64,000 nucleotides of DNA from Agromyces kandeliae (GCF_009674665.1 NZ_WKJD01000012.1:186001-250000); one strand, 5' to 3'; shown: positions 25,025 through 34,078, numbered from the stretch's first letter. Notes: generated by a model from the sequence alone, not told the origin. Translations and numbers: made by a program.

Positions 25025-26029
25025 ATGGCCCCGGATGACCCTGTCGCGACCCCTGCGCGGCCCCCGGTCCGAGCGGCCTACGTGGTGCTCAGCCATGCCG
25101 ACCCGGCTCAGGTCGAACGACTGGTGCGCGCCATCCTCGCGTCGAGCCCCGGGGCCTTCGTCCTCGTCGCACACGACGCGCGACGCACCCGCCCCCCGAG
25201 CGACGGCGGCGACCCCCGCGTGCGGGTCGTCGAGCACGGCCTCGCCACCGACTGGGGCTCGTGGGAGCTCGTCGAGGCGACACTGCGGTCGTTCGCGATC
25301 GTGCGCGACCTCGTGGATCCCGCGCTCGTCGCGCTCGTCTCCGGTCAGGACTACCCCGTGCGCCGGCTCGACGAGTGGGAGGAGGAGGTGCTCGCGGCGG
25401 AGACGTGGGTCGGACAGGCCCACGCCATCCGGTACCGCCCACGGTGGGGTCGCCGTCGCGGCGAGGGAGACGACGAGCTCACCCGCTACGCGTACCGCTG
25501 GTTCCAGACTCCGCCTGCGCGTCGGCGCGTCCGCGTCGGCGGCCGGCTCGGAGCCGGGCTGCGCCGGGTCCGCGGCGCCGTCGCGCTCCGCCTCGAGCCG
25601 CTCGCGAGCGTGCGGGTCGTCACCCGCGGTCGCGGCGTCTTCTGGGGCATCCGCCGACGCACCCCGTTCTCCGCCGAGCACCCCTGCCATCTCGGCAGCC
25701 AATGGCTCGCCCTCCCGAGACCGCTGCTCGACGCGCTCCTCGACGAGGATCTCGCGACGGGCTCGAGGCTCCGCCGGTTCTACCGCCGCACGATCATCCC
25801 CGACGAGTCGGCGCTCGTCACGCCGCTCTCGTGGCGGTCCGAGCCGGCAGCACTGCCTCCGGTCACGCACGTCACCTGGGACGTCGCGCTCGACCAGCCG
25901 ACCGTCGTCCGCCTCGACGACCTCGAGGAGCTCGTCGCGTCGGGCTCGGCCTTCTGCCGCAAGGTCGACCCGGCAGCGAGCGCGGAGCTGATGGACGAGC
26001 TCGATCGGCGCATCAGGGCGACCACCTGA
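25025..26029 (+). CDS. Core-2/I-branching-like glycosyltransferase (GT14)
   Basis: 334-aa protein. Seen: RAAYVVLSHADPAQVERLVRAI at the N-terminus, SGQDYPVRRLDEW near residue 110 (the SGxDYPL-like block of GT14), GSQWLALPRPLLDALL near 225 (the conserved G-S-x-W) and IIPDESALVTPLSW (the E of the catalytic region). GT14 enzymes transfer xylose or N-acetylglucosamine; bacterial members in polysaccharide loci are largely uncharacterised. It starts at the ATG directly behind a -10 box and is followed by another leaderless glycosyltransferase gene. Confidence 0.82.
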   Translation: MAPDDPVATPARPPVRAAYVVLSHADPAQVERLVRAILASSPGAFVLVAHDARRTRPPSDGGDPRVRVVEHGLATDWGSWELVEATLRSFAIVRDLVDPALVALVSGQDYPVRRLDEWEEEVLAAETWVGQAHAIRYRPRWGRRRGEGDDELTRYAYRWFQTPPARRRVRVGGRLGAGLRRVRGAVALRLEPLASVRVVTRGRGVFWGIRRRTPFSAEHPCHLGSQWLALPRPLLDALLDEDLATGSRLRRFYRRTIIPDESALVTPLSWRSEPAALPPVTHVTWDVALDQPTVVRLDDLEELVASGSAFCRKVDPAASAELMDELDRRIRATT

Positions 26030-26066
26030 TCGATCCCGGCGATCCGCCCGTCGTCCCGACCTCGGC

Positions 26067-26078
26067 TAGGTTGGCACG
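26067..26078 (+). promoter_or_regulatory. Leaderless promoter, -10 box TAGGTT
   Basis: TAGGTT (26067-26072), 6 bases, then GTG at 26079. No ribosome site. It lies in the 49-base gap behind the GT14 gene, so this gene can be expressed independently of its upstream neighbour. Confidence 0.6.
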
Positions 26079-26957
26079 GTGCTCGCCTTCATCACGTCGC
26101 TTCGGCATCCGCGCAACAGCGCCGACTACGCCGGCGTGGAGCAGCTCCTCATGGACTCGCTGCGGTCGGTGCTGCGCCAGGAGCACGACGCCTTCAGCGT
26201 CTGGGTCGTCGGGAACCGCCGGCCGGAGCGGCTCCCGGATCCGGTCAACTGGGTCGGGGTGGACTTCCCTCCTCCGAGCGACGTGCGAGGCCCCATCACC
26301 GGTCGGGACGCGGTCCTCCTCGACAAGGGCACGAAGCTCGCGGTCGGCCTGCTCGCGGCACGAGCGACCGCCCCAGACCACGTGATGCTGTTCGACGCGG
26401 ACGACATGGTCTCGAACCGGCTCGCGTCCCTGTCGGCAGCCGACCCCGGCGCCGACGGATGGCGCATCGTCGACGGATGGCGGTGGTCGAACGAACGGCG
26501 GGCCATCCGGCGTCAGGCCGAGTTCCACCGCCACTGCGGCACCGCGTTCATCGTCCGGCCGGAGCTGTACTCGCTCCCCGAGGGCGTCGGTCCCGACGCC
26601 GGGCAGGACGAGCTGCGCGACGCGTTCGGCGAGCGCCTGTTCCGCCACATCGGATCCCACCGCCACCTGAGCCAGGACCTCGCCGCCGCGGGGCGACCGC
26701 TCGAACCGATCGGGTTCCCGGCCGCGCTGTACCGGGTCGGCACCGGCGAGAACCATTCGGGCGTGTCCCTCGGCGGCTTCGGCCGGCCCATCGGGCGCGG
26801 GGTCGCCGCGGAGTTCGGCGTGCCCCCCACCCGGCTCACGCCGGCCGGCCTGGCACGATCCGTGCTGCCGGGCCGGCGCGCACTGGAGCGCGTCCGGGTG
26901 CTCCGTCCGATCCTGACCCGGCTGCCCGGGAGCCGGGGCCCTGCCCCGCGCACCTGA
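26079..26957 (+). CDS. Glycosyltransferase-like protein (GT-A type)
   Basis: 292-aa protein. Seen: VLAFITSLRHPRNSADYAGVEQLLMDSLRSVLRQ at the N-terminus, FSVWVVGNRRPERLP, DKGTKLAVGLLAARATAPDHVMLFDADDMVSNRLA with a DxDD site near residue 105, and HRHCGTAFIVRPELYSLP. The layout fits the GT2-related proteins found in capsule loci, but an exact family was not identified. The C-terminal 60 residues are basic. GTG start placed directly behind the promoter box. Confidence 0.7.
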   Translation: MLAFITSLRHPRNSADYAGVEQLLMDSLRSVLRQEHDAFSVWVVGNRRPERLPDPVNWVGVDFPPPSDVRGPITGRDAVLLDKGTKLAVGLLAARATAPDHVMLFDADDMVSNRLASLSAADPGADGWRIVDGWRWSNERRAIRRQAEFHRHCGTAFIVRPELYSLPEGVGPDAGQDELRDAFGERLFRHIGSHRHLSQDLAAAGRPLEPIGFPAALYRVGTGENHSGVSLGGFGRPIGRGVAAEFGVPPTRLTPAGLARSVLPGRRALERVRVLRPILTRLPGSRGPAPRT

Positions 26958-26966
26958 GCGGTCGCG

Positions 26967-28775
26967 TCAGTCGAGCTCGCCGAGCTCCACGAGCCGCGCG
27001 AAGTCCGGGCTGGCCGCGCGGACCTCGTCGAACGTGCCCTCCGCCTCGACGTGCCCGTCCTTCAGGAACACGAGGGTGTCGGAGTGCCGCACGGTCGACA
27101 GGCGGTGCGCGACGATGACGATCGTCATCATGCCCTGCAGCGCGCCCAGCGTGTTCGCGATCTCGTGCTCGGTGACGTTGTCCAGCGCGGACGTCGCCTC
27201 GTCGAGCACGAGTACGCGCGGCCTCCGGTACAGCGCCCGAGCGAGGCCGATGCGCTGGCGCTGGCCGCCCGAGAGCCGGACACCGCGCTCGCCGACGATC
27301 GTGTCCAGGCCGTCCGGCAGGTCGGCGACGAGGTCGTCGAGCTGCGCCATCCGGATCACGTCGCGCACGCGGGCCAGGTCGACCGCGTCGCGCGCGACGC
27401 CGAACGCGATGTTCGTCGTCAGGGTGTCGTTGAGCAGGAAGACGTCCTGCGGCACCACGCCCAGGCCGGAGTACCAGGTGGCGAGGTCATCGGCGATCGA
27501 TCGGCCGCCGACGAGGACCTCGCCCTCGGTCGGCCCCAGGAGTCCCAGCACGATGTCGAGCAGCGTGCTCTTGCCCGCCCCGCTCGAGCCGACGAACGCC
27601 GTCGTGCGGTTCTCACGGATGTCCAGCGTGATGCCGCGGAGCACGTACTCCTCTGAATCGGGGTAGTGGAAGCCGAGTCCCCGGAGCTCGATGTCGCCGG
27701 TGAACGACTCGGAGCTGCGCGGGCGTTCGTCGTGCACGCCGCCCGCGGCGAGGTCGTCGACGGCCTTCGAGACGATCTCCAGTCCGGCTCGCCCGGTGCG
27801 GATCGTCGCGAGGTTGGCCGCCACCCGGTTGAGGCCGGGGAGGGCGCGGAGGGAGGCCGCGGCGAACACGCCGAGCACGGTGAGCGCTTCAGCGGGAGTC
27901 CCGGTGGTGAACAGGATCACCGAGATGCCGAGGATCGCGACGACGAACCCGATCTCGAGCAGGTACCGCGGCGCGTCGGACAGGATGCCCATGACCCTCG
28001 AGGCCCGTGCGCGCCGCATCCTGGCCTCGCGGAATCCGTCGATGAACGTGTTGGCGCTCGACGTCAGCCTGGCCTCGCGGAATCCGTCGAGCCCCGGGAG
28101 CAGGAACTGCCACGCCTCGAGCCCCGCGGCCGCGAGCTCCTCGCCGATGCGGTACTGCCGGCGTCGGAGCAGCATCTGCACCCCGAACACCAGCACGCCG
28201 AACAGGCCGACGGCGAACAGCGTCACCGACACGGAGGTCAGCAGCAGCACCACGATGATGCCGCCGAGCACGACCACGTCGGAGGCGAGGCTCACGACCC
28301 CGAGCAGCACGCTGGCGGACTGGCCCGTCGCGTCGTTGATGTTCCGGTAGATCTCGCTGATCCGACGCGATCGGTGGTCGGCGTACGGCGCGAGCGCGTA
28401 CCGACGCGCGAGCTCGGCCGACGAGAGGGCGGAGATCCGAGTCGTGCGTCCGAGCAGCGACCACCGGAAGGCGATCGCTCCGACGCTCTTCACGAGGAAC
28501 ACGAGGGTGATGAACGCCGCGACCACCGGGATGAGGGTCGAGAGCTCCTCGGTGCCGAGGGCGCCTGAGATCCACTGGACGAACCAGTTGGAGGTGTCGC
28601 CGGTGAAGAGCTGCGTCAGGGGGACCATCGCAGCGACGCCGATCGTGTCGAGCGCGGCCAGTGCCAGGGACGCACCCACCGTGCTGAACACCCAGCGCTT
28701 CGGGTCGGCGCCGGCCATGTCGAGCATCATGCGCAGCTGAGACGTCAGGCTCCGCTCGCGAGCGATTCGTGCCAT
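26967..28775 (-). CDS. ABC exporter, fused membrane and ATPase domains
   Basis: 602-aa half-transporter of the exporter class. Residues 1-330 carry about six membrane helices. The ATPase follows with Walker A VGSSGAGKSTLLDIVLGLL, signature LSGGQRQRIGLARALYRRPRVLVLDEATSALD and switch His IVAHRLSTVR. Relatives export lipid-linked oligosaccharides (PglK-like), lipids or peptides. GGAGGG lies just before the ATG, and a consensus -10 TATGAT is at 28827-28832 (minus). It is next to PqqD and nucleotidyltransferase genes and is the only export candidate of the locus, so flipping of the polysaccharide precursor or export of a modified peptide are both possible. Confidence 0.88.
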   Translation of the reverse strand: MARIARERSLTSQLRMMLDMAGADPKRWVFSTVGASLALAALDTIGVAAMVPLTQLFTGDTSNWFVQWISGALGTEELSTLIPVVAAFITLVFLVKSVGAIAFRWSLLGRTTRISALSSAELARRYALAPYADHRSRRISEIYRNINDATGQSASVLLGVVSLASDVVVLGGIIVVLLLTSVSVTLFAVGLFGVLVFGVQMLLRRRQYRIGEELAAAGLEAWQFLLPGLDGFREARLTSSANTFIDGFREARMRRARASRVMGILSDAPRYLLEIGFVVAILGISVILFTTGTPAEALTVLGVFAAASLRALPGLNRVAANLATIRTGRAGLEIVSKAVDDLAAGGVHDERPRSSESFTGDIELRGLGFHYPDSEEYVLRGITLDIRENRTTAFVGSSGAGKSTLLDIVLGLLGPTEGEVLVGGRSIADDLATWYSGLGVVPQDVFLLNDTLTTNIAFGVARDAVDLARVRDVIRMAQLDDLVADLPDGLDTIVGERGVRLSGGQRQRIGLARALYRRPRVLVLDEATSALDNVTEHEIANTLGALQGMMTIVIVAHRLSTVRHSDTLVFLKDGHVEAEGTFDEVRAASPDFARLVELGELD

Positions 28776-28866
28776 TCGGTTCCCTCCGCACCTCGCCCTC
28801 GGGTGGGAGCGGGCGGGCCTCCCGGAATCATAGCCGCGCCTCGGAGCCGGGCGCCGCTCGGGTGGG

Positions 28867-29133
28867 TCAGGACACCTCGCGGACCAGCAGGCCGCGCTCG
28901 ACGAGGTCGCCGACGAAGCCCTCGACGTGCGCCCGGATCTCCTCGGGGTCGACCGCGGTCAACTCGGCGACGCGCTCGACGAGCGTGGTCGCGGGGCCGT
29001 CGCAGGCTTCGAGGAGGATCAGTCCCGCGACGCCGGACAGCACGGCGATCGGACCACCGGGGAGCGTCGCCACGTAGACGACGTCCTCGTGCTCGACGAC
29101 GCCCGCGGCATCCGCCAGCCGATAGCCGGCCAT
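28867..29133 (-). CDS. PqqD family protein (stand-alone)
   Basis: 88-aa protein with the PqqD/RiPP-recognition fold. Seen: YRLADAAGVVEHEDVVYVATLPGGPIAVLSGVAGLILLEACDGPATTLVERVAELT then VDPEEIRAHVEGFVGDLVERGLLV, the usual winged-helix order. Such proteins bind leader peptides for modifying enzymes. The ATG overlaps the stop of the upstream nucleotidyltransferase gene (ATGA). No precursor peptide gene was found nearby. Together with that neighbour and the HPr-kinase-like protein at 20363 it recalls the 'HPr-rel-A' gene set, as I remember it, found near exopolysaccharide loci. Confidence 0.8.
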   Translation of the reverse strand: MAGYRLADAAGVVEHEDVVYVATLPGGPIAVLSGVAGLILLEACDGPATTLVERVAELTAVDPEEIRAHVEGFVGDLVERGLLVREVS

Positions 29134-30014
29134 CAGCGCACCACCCTTCGCGGCCCGAACCTGCGGTAGAGCGAACGGACGCCCTCGCCGACTCCGCTGA
29201 GCGGACGCCGCAGGAACTCGACGGCGATGTCCCAGCGCGACGGCGTGCGCCCGAGGCGGTGCGCGAGGTGCTCGACGTTCACCCGCGGAGCGCGCGCGAC
29301 GAGACGCAGGCGATCGCGGGCGCTGGGCGCGGCCCTGATGCGAGCCCACCACTCGGCCGCACGCGAACCGCCCTCGGACACCACCTTCCAGAGCGGGTAC
29401 TCGCGATCGTCCCGGAATCGCTCGAGGCCGCCCGCCGCCGCCGCGAACGCGACCTCGGCGTGCAGGCGTCCCACGAGCTCCGTGATCTCCTCCCGGCGCT
29501 CGTCGTCCGCGTCGCTCCACACGGTGAGCACGTCGGCGCGATCGCCCTTCGCGGAGCGCGCCGCGTTGAGCACGAGGATGACCGCCTGCGCCGCCGGGCT
29601 CGGCACGCGGCACGAGGTCCCGGCGAGCTCGATCCGATGCAGGTCCTCCCACAGCAGCTCGAACGCGCGCTCCGGCTCGAGCCGGATGCCCGGGAAGTAC
29701 CGGTGGATGTCGAGGTAGCCCCAGGACTCGTGGAGGTACGTCTGCGCGTGGCCGAACGGCGAGCCGTGCTCGAACGTGCTGTAGAGGGTCCAGCCGCCCG
29801 CTCGGAGGGCCCGGTCGATCGCGGCGACGTGGGCCGGACGGACGAGCACGTCGACGTCGCTGCCGGCGTACCCGGTCGGCCGCAGTTCGGGATCGACCGC
29901 GACCCCCTTGATGTGGAGGACGTCGAGCCCGGCGGTGTTGGCGACCTGCTGCACCGCTGCGTGCCCGAATCGCAGGCGCACCGGAAGCGGCACCGTCACC
30001 TCGGATTCGCTCAC
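29133..30014 (-). CDS. Nucleotidyltransferase family protein (NTP_transf_5-like)
   Basis: 293-aa protein. Seen: HIKGVAVDPELRPTGYAGSDVDVLVRPAHVAAIDRAL, where GSDVDVLV is the pol-beta-type G-S/D-x-D-x-D metal site, and HESWGYLDIHRYFPG, which matches the conserved HxxxxxxD-hH block of the uncharacterised nucleotidyltransferase family. A homologue in a lasso-peptide locus extends a phosphate on the peptide. GTG start, overlapping the upstream glycosyltransferase stop (GTGA), and coupled downstream to PqqD. Substrate unknown. Confidence 0.75.
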   Translation of the reverse strand: MSESEVTVPLPVRLRFGHAAVQQVANTAGLDVLHIKGVAVDPELRPTGYAGSDVDVLVRPAHVAAIDRALRAGGWTLYSTFEHGSPFGHAQTYLHESWGYLDIHRYFPGIRLEPERAFELLWEDLHRIELAGTSCRVPSPAAQAVILVLNAARSAKGDRADVLTVWSDADDERREEITELVGRLHAEVAFAAAAGGLERFRDDREYPLWKVVSEGGSRAAEWWARIRAAPSARDRLRLVARAPRVNVEHLAHRLGRTPSRWDIAVEFLRRPLSGVGEGVRSLYRRFGPRRVVR

Positions 30015-31078
30015 GCTCGCCGCACCGCCTCGTCGATCAGGCTACTGAGCCGGTCGACGTGGGCATCGCGCCGGAACGCGAGTCCCCATTCCCGGACGTC
30101 GGAGGGATCCGCGGTCCGGGCGACGCGGATCGCCTCCGCGAGGTCGGCCACCGTGGCGGATGCCGCGTGCGCGCCGCTCACCCCGGGCCGGACCGTCTCG
30201 AGGTACCCGCCCGCCGCGACCGTGGCCGCAGGCGTGCCCTCGAGCGCGGCCTCGAGCACCGTGAGCCCGAAGTCCTCGCGGCCGGCGCCGACCACCACCG
30301 CGGCATGTCGGTACACCCAGCAGAGCTCGTCGTCGCTCACGCGACCGAGTCCGTGAACGCCCGCACCCGGGTCGTCGAGGGACTCGGATCCGGCCCCGAC
30401 GACGGCGATCGCGAGGCCCGCCTCACGCGCGGCGTCGACGGCGAGCGGAACGTTCTTGTAGCCGCGATCGCGTGCGACGACCACCGCGAACGCGTCGGGG
30501 AGGTCGCGTGCGGGCGGCGTCGAGCGGTCCGAGACCGGCTGCACCGGCGGGTGCACGACCGTCGACTCGAGGCCGTACGCCGACCGGATCCGCTCGCGGG
30601 TGACCTCCGAGTTGGCGACGATCGCCGCGGCGCGCGCCATCGCCTCGCGGTCGCCGGAACGCAGGATCGGCGTGCTGACCGTCAACCCGGCGCGACGCAC
30701 CGCGCTCAGCCGCATCCGGTAGTCGTCGGCCGCGTAGAGCCAGCGGGCCGGGCTGTGCACGTAGACGACGTGCGGGATCTCGAAGCGGAACCGATGCGCC
30801 CACCCGCTCGACGAGACGAGTGCGACGTCGCCTCCGGCGACCGTGGTGCGCGCCGCGATCGCCGGCAGCGCCGGGAGCATCCGCTCGACCTGACCGGCGA
30901 GGCCGGCGGGAATGGAGGCGCGAACGTCGACCCGGCGGAAGGCGTCGAAGGTCGTCTCCGGGCGATACGCGAGGGTGACGACGCGCTTCGAGCCGAACCC
31001 CTCGACCCAGTCGGCGACGACGCGCTCGGCGCCGCCGACCTGCACGAGGTAGTCGTGCGCGAGGACGAGGTCGGTCAC
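30011..31078 (-). CDS. Glycosyltransferase, GT4 family
   Basis: 355-aa GT-B enzyme. Seen: LVLAHDYLVQVGGAERVVADWVEGF at the N-terminus, HVVYVHSPARWLYAADDYRM (a block of WbaZ/mannosyltransferase-like GT4 enzymes), VVANSEVTRERIRSAYGLESTVVHPPV, and E-x7-E in REDFGLTVLEAALEGTPAATV. It overlaps its upstream PP-loop neighbour by GTGA and its downstream nucleotidyltransferase neighbour by GTGA, so PP-loop, glycosyltransferase, nucleotidyltransferase and PqqD form one translationally coupled unit. Confidence 0.87.
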   Translation of the reverse strand: MTDLVLAHDYLVQVGGAERVVADWVEGFGSKRVVTLAYRPETTFDAFRRVDVRASIPAGLAGQVERMLPALPAIAARTTVAGGDVALVSSSGWAHRFRFEIPHVVYVHSPARWLYAADDYRMRLSAVRRAGLTVSTPILRSGDREAMARAAAIVANSEVTRERIRSAYGLESTVVHPPVQPVSDRSTPPARDLPDAFAVVVARDRGYKNVPLAVDAAREAGLAIAVVGAGSESLDDPGAGVHGLGRVSDDELCWVYRHAAVVVGAGREDFGLTVLEAALEGTPAATVAAGGYLETVRPGVSGAHAASATVADLAEAIRVARTADPSDVREWGLAFRRDAHVDRLSSLIDEAVRRA

Positions 31079-32295
31079 GTTCGGTCCCTCCGCGAGCGCA
31101 CGAGGCGCGCCGCACTCCGCACGGTCGACCGGGCTGCGCGGCGCGCGGCCCTCACGCTCGCCCGACCGCGGGCCGCCGCGCGCCACGCCCTCGGAATCCC
31201 CACGCGCTCGTCGTACAGCTGCACGGCCCCGCGCGTGCTCGGCTGCGATCTCGGCTCGAGCATCCGATCGAGTGCCTCGCGGAGGAACTCCTCCCGCCAT
31301 CGCGGATCGTCCGGGACGTCGAAGACGCTCCGGTAGTGGTCGAGGGCCCCGAGCAGGTCGAGCGTCAGGATCGTCCGCCGGCACTTCCAGCACGTCGAGC
31401 AGTTCGTGCCGTCGACCGATTCTGTGCAGACGTCGAGCCGGCCGTAGGAGTGCGGCACCTGCGCGACGAGCGCGGTCTTCTGCGCCCGATCCAGGTCGGC
31501 CCCCGATGGACGGAGGGACAGCGCTCCGGCCGACAGCGCCGGAAGCAGCACCGGATCGGCGTACGAGAGGTCGTACATCGCCGTCGTCGAGACCTCCTCG
31601 TACGGCACCGAGGATGCGTACAGGAAGAGGCGGACGCCGCTGGCGAGGAGGTGGGCGACGGCGGCGTTGCGCATCGTGTGGGTCTGCTGGAAGCCGAGCC
31701 CCGACGCCGAGTACAGGTCGTCGAGGTTCGAGTCCACGTCGAAGAGTGGCAGGCCCATCGTGGCCGCTCCGGCGCGGATCGGTTCCAGGCGACGTCGGTA
31801 GAGCTCTCGCCCGCGGTCGCCCCGACCATGCGAACCGACGTTGTTGTAGAGGAGGTGCGTGACGCGCAGCGAGTCCGGCGTGTCGGGCGCGAAGTGGTGT
31901 CGGGCCAGTGCGGCGTACGAGTCCACCCCGGCGGAGTACGCGGTGACGACCGCCTGCCCCGCCGCGCCGATCGGACGCGCGGCGTCGCGCGCGTCGATGG
32001 CGATGCCCGAGAGCTCCGGCCGCACGCCCCGCAGTATCACCGGGACGTCGTGCCCGAGGTTCCAGACGAGCTCGTCCGTGACCGTGCCCTCGACGACGAG
32101 GTCGCGCCGCTGCCGCATCGCGGGCATGAGCAGCGCCAGCACCGCGGCATCCGCCCTGGGATTCACGAACCCCGACGCCGACTCCGGCAGGGAGAACCAG
32201 AGGCGTTCGACGCCCTCGACGCCGTGGAGACCGACCTCGTAGGTGATCCGGCCGCCGCCGGCCCCCACGACCGGCGTCCCGATGACGATCGTCAT
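31075..32295 (-). CDS. PP-loop ATP-pyrophosphatase-like protein, unknown substrate
   Basis: 406-aa protein. Seen: an N-terminal domain of about 120 residues without a recognised family, then AVVTAYSAGVDSYAALARHHF, a PP-loop of the SGGxDS type with Ala for the second Gly, typical of QueC-, AsnB- or ThiI-like AMP-forming enzymes. Near residue 300 lies CTESVDGTNCSTCWKCRRT, a likely zinc or iron-sulfur cysteine cluster like that of QueC. The C-terminus is very arginine-rich. It starts the operon that goes on with a glycosyltransferase, a nucleotidyltransferase and PqqD. It could make an amide or nitrile on a sugar or a peptide; no function can be assigned. Confidence 0.65.
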   Translation of the reverse strand: MTIVIGTPVVGAGGGRITYEVGLHGVEGVERLWFSLPESASGFVNPRADAAVLALLMPAMRQRRDLVVEGTVTDELVWNLGHDVPVILRGVRPELSGIAIDARDAARPIGAAGQAVVTAYSAGVDSYAALARHHFAPDTPDSLRVTHLLYNNVGSHGRGDRGRELYRRRLEPIRAGAATMGLPLFDVDSNLDDLYSASGLGFQQTHTMRNAAVAHLLASGVRLFLYASSVPYEEVSTTAMYDLSYADPVLLPALSAGALSLRPSGADLDRAQKTALVAQVPHSYGRLDVCTESVDGTNCSTCWKCRRTILTLDLLGALDHYRSVFDVPDDPRWREEFLREALDRMLEPRSQPSTRGAVQLYDERVGIPRAWRAAARGRASVRAARRAARSTVRSAARLVRSRRDRT

Positions 32296-32300
32296 CCGCG

Positions 32301-32906
32301 CTAGCTCCCGGCAGCGCCGGCGTCGGTCACCCCGACATCCGCCCTGCTGAAGTTCTGGAACGACCGCGACGCCGTCGGACCGCGCTGCCCCTGGTAGCGC
32401 GACGAGTACTCGGCCGATCCGTAGGGGCGCTCGCTCGGCGAGGAGAGGCGGAAGAAGCAGAGCTGGCCGATCTTCATGCCGGGCCAGAGCTTGATCGGGA
32501 GCGTCGCGACGTTGCTCAGCTCGAGCGTGACGTGCCCGGTGAAGCCCGGGTCGATGAAGCCGGCCGTCGAATGCGTGAGCAGGCCGAGCCGGCCGAGCGA
32601 GCTCTTGCCCTCGAGGCGCGCCGCGACGTCGTCGGGCAGGGTGACCGCCTCGAAGGTCGACGCGAGCACGAACTCGCCGGGATGCAGCACGAACGCCTCG
32701 TCGGGGCGCACGTCGATCAGGTGCGTGAGCTCGGGCTGGTCCTCCGCGGGATCGATGAACGGGTACTTGTGGTTGTCGAACAGCCGGAAGTACCGATCGA
32801 GGCGGACATCGATCGAGGACGGCTGGATCATCGCGGGGTCGTAGGGCTCGAGCCGGATGCGCTCGCGATCGAGCTCGGCCCTGATGTCGCGATCCGAGAG
32901 CAGCAT
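32301..32906 (-). CDS. dcd: dCTP deaminase
   Basis: 201-aa enzyme turning dCTP into dUTP, and perhaps on to dUMP as in the bifunctional mycobacterial type. Seen: [40 protein letters not shown], the active-site region [26 protein letters not shown] with the following TLELSN glutamate, and the C-terminal [13 protein letters not shown] block (here [14 protein letters not shown]). It ends 6 bases before the PP-loop gene's ATG yet is a housekeeping gene. It starts directly behind TACGCT, 6 bases upstream, so its mRNA is probably leaderless. Confidence 0.95.
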   Translation of the reverse strand: MLLSDRDIRAELDRERIRLEPYDPAMIQPSSIDVRLDRYFRLFDNHKYPFIDPAEDQPELTHLIDVRPDEAFVLHPGEFVLASTFEAVTLPDDVAARLEGKSSLGRLGLLTHSTAGFIDPGFTGHVTLELSNVATLPIKLWPGMKIGQLCFFRLSSPSERPYGSAEYSSRYQGQRGPTASRSFQNFSRADVGVTDAGAAGS

Positions 32907-32918
32907 GCCCTCAGCGTA
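32907..32918 (-). promoter_or_regulatory. Leaderless promoter of dcd, -10 box TACGCT
   Basis: On the minus strand TACGCT (32913-32918) is followed by GAGGGC and then the ATG of dcd. The GAGGGC directly touching the ATG is too close for a ribosome site. Confidence 0.55.
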
Positions 32919-32926
32919 GCGAGGCG

Positions 32927-34078
32927 TCAGAGGTTCTCGACGAGGTATGCCGTCGCCCGCGCGCGTTCCGCCTCGAGCACCCGGTTGACGTGCGACCAGT
33001 CCGGCGTGAAGACCCGGTCGTCGATGCCGTCGGCGGATGCTCCGGCGCGATGGTGCTCGAGGCCGAAGACGCCGAGCAGCGAGTCGAACCGCGCCGCTCC
33101 GCGCCGCGCGTTCGCGTGCACGACGAACGGCCGGTTGAACAGGATCGAGAAGACGCAGCCGTGGTAGGAATCGGTCACCACGAAGTCGGCGGACGCGATG
33201 CTCGCCAGCCACCGCTCGACCGATGGGCGGTCGAACCGGGCGCGATCGGCGGCGTACTCGCCGTACGAGCCCGGCGAGGCCGTCGGCAGGAGCTCCATCG
33301 CGGGAGCCCCGACCCGTTCGGCGATCGCGCGCTCCGCGCGGAGCATGTCGTCGGTCGCGTCGAGCCGGTAGACGAGGGTGCGGCCGGCGGCGGGCGTTGG
33401 GTCGGTTCGGGCGCGGGCGACGAGCCCGCGGTAGTGCCCGGGTGTGAGCAGCATGGTCGGATCGAGGTGCCGCTCGGCGTGGACCCCGAACGCGTCGGCG
33501 CAGATGCCGATGCCCGACTCCTCGCGCACCGAGACCGCGTCGAACCTCCGGATCAGCTCGGTCGCCCGCGCACGCTCGGCCTCGCTGTACTCGTCGATGT
33601 CGTCGCGGCCGAACGATGCCGCGTAGGAGACCCGTCGCGGCCGGGGGCCGTGGAACTCCTCGATCACCTCGAGGAACTGCTCCGGGATCTCCGCGTACGC
33701 CGCCCGCCAGACCTGGTCGCTGCCGACGACGAACGTGTCGAACCGCCTCGCGAGGCGGGCGCGCCCGCGGCGCGTGTCCGCCCGCTCCACCGCCGACGCC
33801 CTCGAGAGGTGGCGACGGACGAAGGACTGCTGCGGCGCCAGGACCTCGCGCGACGCGCGCCAGTCCCAGTCGACGCGCGCGGGCAGGAGCATCCGCACCG
33901 CCCGGCGCACCGCCCAGGCGCGGTGCAGCACGCGGCGGCGCAGGCTGATGGGGTCGCCGGTGTCGACGACGGCCCGATGGCCGAGGTCGCGGATGGCGCG
34001 CTGCAGGGCGTACGCCTGGACGATGCCGCCGTAGTTGGTGTGGAGGGGCAGCGTCTTGATCAGTACCCTGCGGGACAC
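32927..34078 (-). CDS. Polysaccharide pyruvyl transferase family protein
   Basis: 383-aa member of the family that adds pyruvate ketals to sugars. Seen: [24 protein letters not shown] at the N-terminus (the N-x-G-x-xxQ block), [45 protein letters not shown] and [22 protein letters not shown] (the conserved T/S-D-S-x-H-G). It is unlike the pyruvyl transferase at 16631, which is shorter and has SLHG. GTG start directly behind TACCGT. The divergent neighbour is an FrhB-like iron-sulfur protein; the two families often lie together in polysaccharide loci. Confidence 0.9.
   Translation of the reverse strand: MSRRVLIKTLPLHTNYGGIVQAYALQRAIRDLGHRAVVDTGDPISLRRRVLHRAWAVRRAVRMLLPARVDWDWRASREVLAPQQSFVRRHLSRASAVERADTRRGRARLARRFDTFVVGSDQVWRAAYAEIPEQFLEVIEEFHGPRPRRVSYAASFGRDDIDEYSEAERARATELIRRFDAVSVREESGIGICADAFGVHAERHLDPTMLLTPGHYRGLVARARTDPTPAAGRTLVYRLDATDDMLRAERAIAERVGAPAMELLPTASPGSYGEYAADRARFDRPSVERWLASIASADFVVTDSYHGCVFSILFNRPFVVHANARRGAARFDSLLGVFGLEHHRAGASADGIDDRVFTPDWSHVNRVLEAERARATAYLVENL

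Noticed and set aside
28803..30356. Open frame of 517 codons on the plus strand
   Set aside because: Antisense to PqqD, nucleotidyltransferase and glycosyltransferase genes that have clear motifs; its composition is that of a GC-rich shadow frame.
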